Assembly: GCA_910577675.1 (NCBI GenBank)
Contig: CAJTOR010000038.1
Coordinates: forward strand, 1 to 35,800
Direction: 5' to 3'
DNA: 35,800 nucleotides
Source: an uncultured Lachnospiraceae bacterium
GTDB taxonomy: Bacteria; Bacillota; Clostridia; Lachnospirales; Lachnospiraceae
The stretch's first letter is position 1, and every line of letters begins with the position of its first letter. The position numbers and the translations under genes are program-made. Shown piece by piece: positions 31,022 to 35,800 of this stretch. Under the pieces are notes generated by a model, which worked only from the letters and a program-made list of their open reading frames with translations, searched no databases and was not told the DNA's origin.

Positions 31022-32467
31022 TTATAAACGGATGCCCTCAAAATCGCATTGCTCAAGCCTTGCCAATGTATCATAATCCGCCTTTTTGCTCTCGATCACG
31101 CGCGCCGCCTGGTTTGTGATCGCCCGCTCTAAAAGATTGCGCACATCGCGGGCATTGGCAAAATTATCCGGCTTGTTATCGCAGCGCTCCTTTAAAAGTC
31201 CCTTTACAAACTCCCCCGCCCCCTCGGAAAGCACGTACTCCTGCTTTTTGCACATGGCAAGCAGGATATCAAAAAGCTCACCCGGGGTATAATCCTCAAA
31301 TGTAATAAAGCGGGAAAAACGCGAGCGCAAGCCGGGGTTCGAACTTAAAAACTCTTCCATCAGGTCGGGGTAGCCCGCCACAATCACAATCAGCGAATCC
31401 CTGTTATCCTCCATCGCTTTAAGCAGCGTATCGACAGCCTCCTGCCCGAAGTCCCCCTCACCCTTGCCCACTGTAAGGGCATAAGCCTCGTCAATAAACA
31501 AAATCCCGCCGATTGCCTCGTCCACCACATCCGCTGTCTTTGCCGCCGTCTGCCCGATATATCCGCCTACAAGCCCCCCGCGGTCCACCTCCACAAGCTG
31601 TCCTCCGGACAGGATACCGAGGGATTTGTAAATTTTTGCCAAAAGCCTTGCCACAGTGGTTTTTCCGGTTCCGGGATTGCCTGAAAATACAAGATGTTTG
31701 GAAACAGAAGGCTCCTTCATCCCCTGCTCGCGGCGCAGCTTTGCCACCTGCATCAGGTTGACCAGATGGTTCACTTCATGTTTTACCGAGGAAAGCCCCG
31801 TCAGGGCGTTCAGTTCCGCCAGCATGTCCTCCACGCCCTCCTCCTTTGCTTCCTCCTCTTCCCTCTCCTTCTTTTTCTCCCCCTTCCCTTCTCCCACAGG
31901 GGATGAATACTCCCTTTTTTCTGACCTGCGGTCAATCACCGGCAAAATCGGCTCGATATGTGCGTTCCTGCGAAACAGACCATATTCCTTTAAAAAATCC
32001 TCCAGCATTTTCATATAGGCGGACAAAAGCTTTATCTCTTTTTCCGTGCATTTTTCATCCTGCGCAATATAGGTCTGCCCGAGGAGGCGGTAAGTTTCAA
32101 CTAACGTAATTGCCTTCTTTTTGCGGTATACCTCATCCTTCATTTTGTTCCCGGCATCCGCTAACACAAAGAATTTCAGTGCGCGCGGTACCGTCCTTGC
32201 AAATTCCGGCATGGCGGTGCGCTCGCTGAAACGAAGCTGCACAAGGTCTTCCTTTTTTAAATGGTAGCCGAGCGTCCTGTTGATAAAATCAAGCTCCCCC
32301 TTCGTGATATCCCCCTCCGTGTAGGCCAGGTAGGTAAGGAATTTTAAAAAATCCAGTCGCGCCGTCGCCTGCAATTTCATGCGCTCATCCACGCCGATCC
32401 CCGCCGCATTGATTGCGGCAGCCATCCCGTAACATGTTTCGATTAGCCCCGATAACTTATCTGCCAT
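31022..32467 (-). CDS. AAA+ ATPase (CbxX/SpoVK-like) with N-terminal TerB-like domain
   Basis: A 481-residue protein. The N-terminal 150 residues are helical and TerB-like ('ARLDFLKFLTYLAYTEGDIT'). A charged linker (EKKKEREEEEAKEEG) leads to one AAA+ module of the CbxX/CfqX/SpoVK kind: Walker A 'FSGNPGTGKTTVARLLAK', pore-loop region 'GGYIGQTAAK', Walker B 'GILFIDEAYAL', sensor 1 'LIVIVAGYPDLM' and arginine finger 'NPGLRSRFSRF'. Such ATPases remodel protein complexes; the partner is unknown. The ATG at 32467 has GGGGG 11 bases upstream, which is long; other in-frame starts are no better. It is divergent from xpaC-telA, which suggests a shared stress role. Confidence 0.82.
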   Translation of the reverse strand: MADKLSGLIETCYGMAAAINAAGIGVDERMKLQATARLDFLKFLTYLAYTEGDITKGELDFINRTLGYHLKKEDLVQLRFSERTAMPEFARTVPRALKFFVLADAGNKMKDEVYRKKKAITLVETYRLLGQTYIAQDEKCTEKEIKLLSAYMKMLEDFLKEYGLFRRNAHIEPILPVIDRRSEKREYSSPVGEGKGEKKKEREEEEAKEEGVEDMLAELNALTGLSSVKHEVNHLVNLMQVAKLRREQGMKEPSVSKHLVFSGNPGTGKTTVARLLAKIYKSLGILSGGQLVEVDRGGLVGGYIGQTAAKTADVVDEAIGGILFIDEAYALTVGKGEGDFGQEAVDTLLKAMEDNRDSLIVIVAGYPDLMEEFLSSNPGLRSRFSRFITFEDYTPGELFDILLAMCKKQEYVLSEGAGEFVKGLLKERCDNKPDNFANARDVRNLLERAITNQAARVIESKKADYDTLARLEQCDFEGIRL

Positions 32468-32618
32468 AAAATATACTGCCCCCATTCCAAAAATCAAAGG
32501 AAATTATATCCCAATGCTGCCCTCGCATATCAGATGGGACTTATTCCCCACCTTATACAATTGACAGGTTAAATAATTTAAGACCCCTTCTTAATTCTTT
32601 TCCCAAAAATCTTTCCTT

Positions 32619-32647
32619 ACTATAACACAATCTGTCAGGCTTCGCAA
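32619..32647 (-). promoter_or_regulatory. Promoter of the AAA+ gene
   Basis: On the minus strand TTGCGA (32642-32647), 17 nt and TATAGT (32619-32624). This gives a leader of about 145 nt, in which I see no riboswitch or attenuator. Confidence 0.6.
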
Positions 32648-32714
32648 TTCTTATCAGGAAATTTTCATAAATAACGGGTAAAATTATAAATTGATTATAA
32701 TAATTGAATTCTGA

Positions 32715-32743
32715 TTGCAAACCATTTTCTTTTGCGCTATAAT
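32715..32743 (+). promoter_or_regulatory. Promoter of xpaC-telA
   Basis: TTGCAA (32715-32720), 17 nt and TATAAT (32738-32743). It is back to back with the AAA+ promoter, about 70 bp apart. Confidence 0.75.
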
Positions 32744-32814
32744 CCTTACAGAAACGCGGATATGGCAGCACGTTCCGCACTACCACAAAACATACCATAA
32801 ACGAGGGGTTTGCC

Positions 32815-34521
32815 ATGTACAATTCTGATCTTGCATCTGATATTGAAAAAGCCGTGCAGGACGCACTGGCCACGTCAGATTTTTCAAAATTGAATAAAAA
32901 TATTACCACCGCCGTCAACACTTCGATCGCCCAGATCGGCACAAGCCAAAACCGTTTCTATCAGCAGTATGACAATCAGGAAACAACAGCGGAAGATCTC
33001 GAGCGTATCGACGGCGAAATTGTAAACGGCGATATGCGCGCGGATTACAAAGCGAGAAGACAGGCCGCACAGGCTGAGGCGGAGCGCGCCCGCTACAACA
33101 GCAGGCAGGCGATTGAGGCGAGGCGCAAAGCCGCGGAGGAGCGCAGAAGGCAGGCGGCAGAAGAAGCGAGGAAACACGGAGGCGGGCACGGGGCAGCCCA
33201 CGGCTCATCAAACGGGCATGGACATCACAGTTACCAGGGCTATTCCAGCAAACTGCGCGAGGCTGCGGAGGCATTCGGCTTTTTTGGCGGTTCTGCCGCG
33301 AAGAAGACAAACCAAAACGGCGGAAACTTTTCGGAAAACACTTTCAGGATGCCAGGGCAGAACCCCGGTTATACCAATAGGGCAGCTACCGCCCACAGCG
33401 CCCATTCCCCCGCTGAGCTGGTACCGATCAGCCGCAATCCGAAAGGGCGTGTTTCCGGCATCCTCCTGTCAGTATTTGGATGGCTTGGCCTTGCAACCTG
33501 CATGATGTTATTCATGATGTTCAACCTTTTTTCCGGGTCGGGTGATCTCTCCTACCACACATATGATACCTTGATGTCTTCCCTCGTCGTGCCCGGCTTT
33601 TTGGTTTCCGGGAGTATGACAATCATCGGCACTAAACGCAGGCACCGCATCCACCGTTTTTACCAGTATGTCCGCCAGCTTCGCGGGAGAGCATACTGCC
33701 CGATCAAGGAGCTCTCCTCCCATATCGGGCGCTCGCAGCGCTTTGTGCTTAAAGACCTGCGCAAGATGATCGCGCTCGGCATGTTCCCGGAAGGGCATAT
33801 CGACGACCAGCAGACCTGTGTTATGTTAAACGGTGCTACCTACGACCAGTACTTAAAAGTCCAGAACGCCTATCTGGCGAGCCAGTTGGAAAAAAAGCGC
33901 GCGGGCAACCGCATCGACATACAGGCAGCCAACTATGGAACGGACAGCACACCCCCGCAGAATATTTCCGGAAACGATGCGGGAAGCCAAAACCGTGCTA
34001 AACAAAAATCCAGCCAGGATACTCCTTTAAATTCCGGCGCGGAAAACAAAGCCGCCGGGAATGCCGGGAGAGCCTCTCTTCCGCCAAAGGTTATCAAAGT
34101 GCTCTCCGCGGGCGATTCGTACCTGACGAAAATCCGCGAGGCAAACGCCGCCATCCCCGGCGAGGTTATCTCCGCAAAACTTGACCATCTCGAGGAGATT
34201 ATCAGAAAGATTTACGCCCGCATTGAGCTTCACCCGGAACAGGTGGATGATCTTGATAAATTTATTAATTACTATCTGCCAACCACCTTAAAACTTGTAG
34301 ATGCCTACAAGGACTTCGAAGCGCAGAGTGTAAAGGGCGACAATATCCAATCTGCCAAGAAGGAGATTGAATCCACACTGGAAACCATTATCTACGCATT
34401 TGAAACACTGCTTGACAGCCTTTATGAGGATGACGCTCTTGATATCTCAACTGATATTTCTGTATTACAGACTATGTTTGCACAGGAGGGTCTGACCAAG
34501 GGCGCATTTGATAAAATGTAA
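32815..34521 (+). CDS. xpaC: XpaC-family membrane protein
   Basis: A 568-residue protein. An N-terminal helical region, then an Ala/Arg/Glu-rich coiled coil (about 80-120) and a Gly/His stretch (GGGHGAAHGSSNGHGHH). Two hydrophobic segments lie near 212-238 and 254-271. A winged-helix-like stretch ('ELSSHIGRSQRFVLKDLRK') and the C-terminal XpaC signature ('INYYLPTTLKLVDAYKDFE', 'DISTDISVLQTMFAQEGL') follow. The family name, 5-bromo-4-chloroindolyl phosphate hydrolysis, comes from an old phenotype; its true role is unknown. GAGGGG lies six bases before the ATG. telA follows 72 bp on, as in B. subtilis xpaC-yaaN. It is unusually long for the family, because of the coiled-coil and Gly/His region. 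Confidence 0.82.
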   Translation: MYNSDLASDIEKAVQDALATSDFSKLNKNITTAVNTSIAQIGTSQNRFYQQYDNQETTAEDLERIDGEIVNGDMRADYKARRQAAQAEAERARYNSRQAIEARRKAAEERRRQAAEEARKHGGGHGAAHGSSNGHGHHSYQGYSSKLREAAEAFGFFGGSAAKKTNQNGGNFSENTFRMPGQNPGYTNRAATAHSAHSPAELVPISRNPKGRVSGILLSVFGWLGLATCMMLFMMFNLFSGSGDLSYHTYDTLMSSLVVPGFLVSGSMTIIGTKRRHRIHRFYQYVRQLRGRAYCPIKELSSHIGRSQRFVLKDLRKMIALGMFPEGHIDDQQTCVMLNGATYDQYLKVQNAYLASQLEKKRAGNRIDIQAANYGTDSTPPQNISGNDAGSQNRAKQKSSQDTPLNSGAENKAAGNAGRASLPPKVIKVLSAGDSYLTKIREANAAIPGEVISAKLDHLEEIIRKIYARIELHPEQVDDLDKFINYYLPTTLKLVDAYKDFEAQSVKGDNIQSAKKEIESTLETIIYAFETLLDSLYEDDALDISTDISVLQTMFAQEGLTKGAFDKM

Positions 34522-34593
34522 AAACAGTTTCTGCTTTGTATAAAATCACGAAAACACTTATATCAAAAAATCTTTATTTATGGAGGCAAAACA

Positions 34594-35748
34594 ATGACAG
34601 AAGATTTATTAAAAGATCTCGAAGCAACCCCGACTCTCACATTTGAGCCGTTCGCCGATGAACCGCAGCCCCCTGCAAAAGCCGAGGCTGATGTTCCGGA
34701 GGAATTACAAAAACCTGTTTTTGACGAGAGTTCCCTGACACCGCAGGAGAGACAGATGGTGGATGATTTCGCCGAGAAAATCGACCTTAATAACTCCCAG
34801 ATGATCTTGCAGTTCGGCGCGGGCGCACAGAAAAAAATGGCGGATTTCTCCGAGAATGCACTGGAGAATGTGCGCACTAAAGACCTGGGCGAGATTGGTT
34901 CCATGCTATCAAGCCTTGTCACCGAATTAAAAAGTTTTGATGAGGAGGAAGAAAAGGGTTTTTTTGGAAAATTCCGCAAAGCCTCCGACCGCTTAACCGG
35001 CATGAAGGCAAAATACGCGAAGGCGGAAACCAATGTCAACAAGATTACACAGGTGCTCGAATCCCACCAGATACAGCTTTTAAAGGATGTCGCGCTTCTT
35101 GACAAAATGTATGAGCTCAACAAGAATTATTTCAAGGAGCTGTCCATGTACATCTTAGCAGGCAAGAAAAAACTGGCGAAAATCCAGTCCGAGGAACTTC
35201 CTGCACTGATGCAGAAAGCGGCGGCTTCCGGGCTTCCGGAGGACGCGCAGGCTGCAAACGACCTGTCAGCAATGTGCAACCGGTTCGAGAAAAAACTGCA
35301 CGACCTGGAATTGACGCGCATGATCTCAATCCAGACCGCACCGCAGATCCGCCTTGTACAAAGCAGCGACACCTTAATGTCCGAAAAAATCCAATCCACA
35401 ATAGTGAATACCATCCCGCTCTGGAAAAGCCAGATGGTGCTTGCCCTCGGAGTGACGCATTCCGAACAGGCAGCAAAGGCACAGCGCGAAGTTACAAACA
35501 TGACGAACGAACTGCTCCGCAAAAATGCTGCCACACTGAAAATGGCAACTGTCGAGGCGGCAAAGGAATCCGAGCGCGGTATTGTGGATATCGAAACATT
35601 AAAGACCACCAACGAATCCCTGATTAGCACTCTCGACGAAGTGATGCGCATCCAGACCGAGGGGCACGCCAAACGCAAGGCGGCGGAACTTGAACTGAAC
35701 CGAATTGAAAATGAGCTGAAAGCAAAGCTTCTTGAAATCAGGAAGTAA
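34594..35748 (+). CDS. telA: TelA-family toxic anion resistance protein
   Basis: A 384-residue, mostly helical cytoplasmic protein of the TelA/YaaN/YceH family. After an acidic N-terminus come 'LTPQERQMVDDFAEKIDLNN', 'QFGAGAQKKMADFSENAL', 'ITQVLESHQIQLLKDVALLD' and the long C-terminal coiled coil ending in 'ELELNRIENELKAKLLEIRK'. Members are linked to tellurite and cell-envelope stress resistance; the mechanism is unknown. GGAGG lies seven bases before the ATG. It forms a pair with xpaC. The stop codon TAA shares its last base with the apparent 3' end of a minus-strand group II intron. Confidence 0.9.
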   Translation: MTEDLLKDLEATPTLTFEPFADEPQPPAKAEADVPEELQKPVFDESSLTPQERQMVDDFAEKIDLNNSQMILQFGAGAQKKMADFSENALENVRTKDLGEIGSMLSSLVTELKSFDEEEEKGFFGKFRKASDRLTGMKAKYAKAETNVNKITQVLESHQIQLLKDVALLDKMYELNKNYFKELSMYILAGKKKLAKIQSEELPALMQKAAASGLPEDAQAANDLSAMCNRFEKKLHDLELTRMISIQTAPQIRLVQSSDTLMSEKIQSTIVNTIPLWKSQMVLALGVTHSEQAAKAQREVTNMTNELLRKNAATLKMATVEAAKESERGIVDIETLKTTNESLISTLDEVMRIQTEGHAKRKAAELELNRIENELKAKLLEIRK

Positions 35749-35800
35749 TCGAGTAGGAGGCGGTGATTAACCGCCGTCCTCTCACACCACCGTGCGTACC
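35748..35800 (-). mobile_element. 3' end of a group IIC-type intron (cut by window edge)
   Basis: On the minus strand the window edge gives the second half of a domain V hairpin (GGTACGCACGGTGGT). Then comes a domain VI hairpin (GGACGGCGGT...ACCGCCTCC) and the end CTCCTACTCGAT. This closely matches, from memory, the 3' ends of bacterial group IIC introns. It abuts the telA stop codon in the opposite direction. The ribozyme core and maturase would lie beyond 35800. Confidence 0.6.

Noticed and set aside
32553..32942. A 129-codon minus-strand frame across the xpaC promoter
   Set aside because: It overlaps two good promoters and the start of xpaC, with no ribosome site.
1..35800. CRISPR array, prophage or integrated conjugative element
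   Set aside because: No regularly spaced identical repeats, no phage structural or integrase genes and no conjugation genes were seen.

Overview
The window looks like chromosomal DNA from a flagellated, Gram-positive Clostridia species, most likely Lachnospiraceae. The evidence is a comFC-yvyF pair, an mbl-flhO-flhP cluster, AGGAGG-type ribosome binding sites, sigma-A promoters with TATAAT boxes, and lipoprotein and Ig-like surface proteins with Gram-positive signal peptides. The family is inferred from gene content and protein style, not from a database search. Most genes are housekeeping and lie on the minus strand.

Layout. 1-1100: cvfB-like RNA-binding gene (+), ending in a shared terminator. 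1094-5575 (-): recD2, a sugar nucleotidyltransferase, comFC and yvyF. 5648-9236 (-): mbl, flhO, flhP and a FlgJ-type rod-binding gene, with a tiny IS200/IS605-type relic between flhO and flhP. 9320-10550 (-): an EF-hand-like protein behind a sigma-D (flagellar sigma) promoter. 10577-11335: a structured repeat element, a small membrane protein (+) and the terminator of a Na/Pi cotransporter gene (11400-13208, -). 13385-13650: tRNA-Leu(AAG) with its own promoter and terminator, then a long perfect hairpin. 13697-17257 (-): hybrid histidine kinase plus bacteriohemerythrin operon. 17398-19098 (+): cytoplasmic GH9 glycosidase. 19148-19670: second copy of the structured element, tandem 60-bp repeats and a 44-residue membrane peptide. 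19683-21983 (-): two secreted Ig-like proteins. 22357-26806 (-): UvrD/PcrA-type helicase, gltX and a stand-alone HPt protein. 26925-27255: tandem palindromic repeats. 27344-28422 (-): LacI-family regulator with promoter and probable self-operator. 28437-30849 (-): two trigger-factor-like FKBP lipoproteins. 31022-32647 (-) and 32715-35748 (+): a TerB-like AAA+ ATPase divergent from xpaC-telA. 35748-35800: the 3' end of what looks like a group IIC intron on the minus strand, abutting the telA stop codon.

How the genes fit together. Motility is the main theme: yvyF, flhO, flhP, the rod-binding protein, the sigma-D-driven EF-hand protein, and possibly the hemerythrin protein. Envelope genes are frequent: mbl, FKBP lipoproteins, Ig-like proteins, xpaC-telA. 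The kinase has two receiver domains and no HPt domain, and a free HPt protein is encoded 9 kb away.

The most unusual signal is a two-copy structured element (10606-10735 and 19177-19329). Each copy has a promoter immediately upstream and a perfect 19-bp stem. Eight stem positions differ between the copies and every difference is compensated on the other arm. Both copies lie upstream of, and on the same strand as, a small membrane-protein gene.
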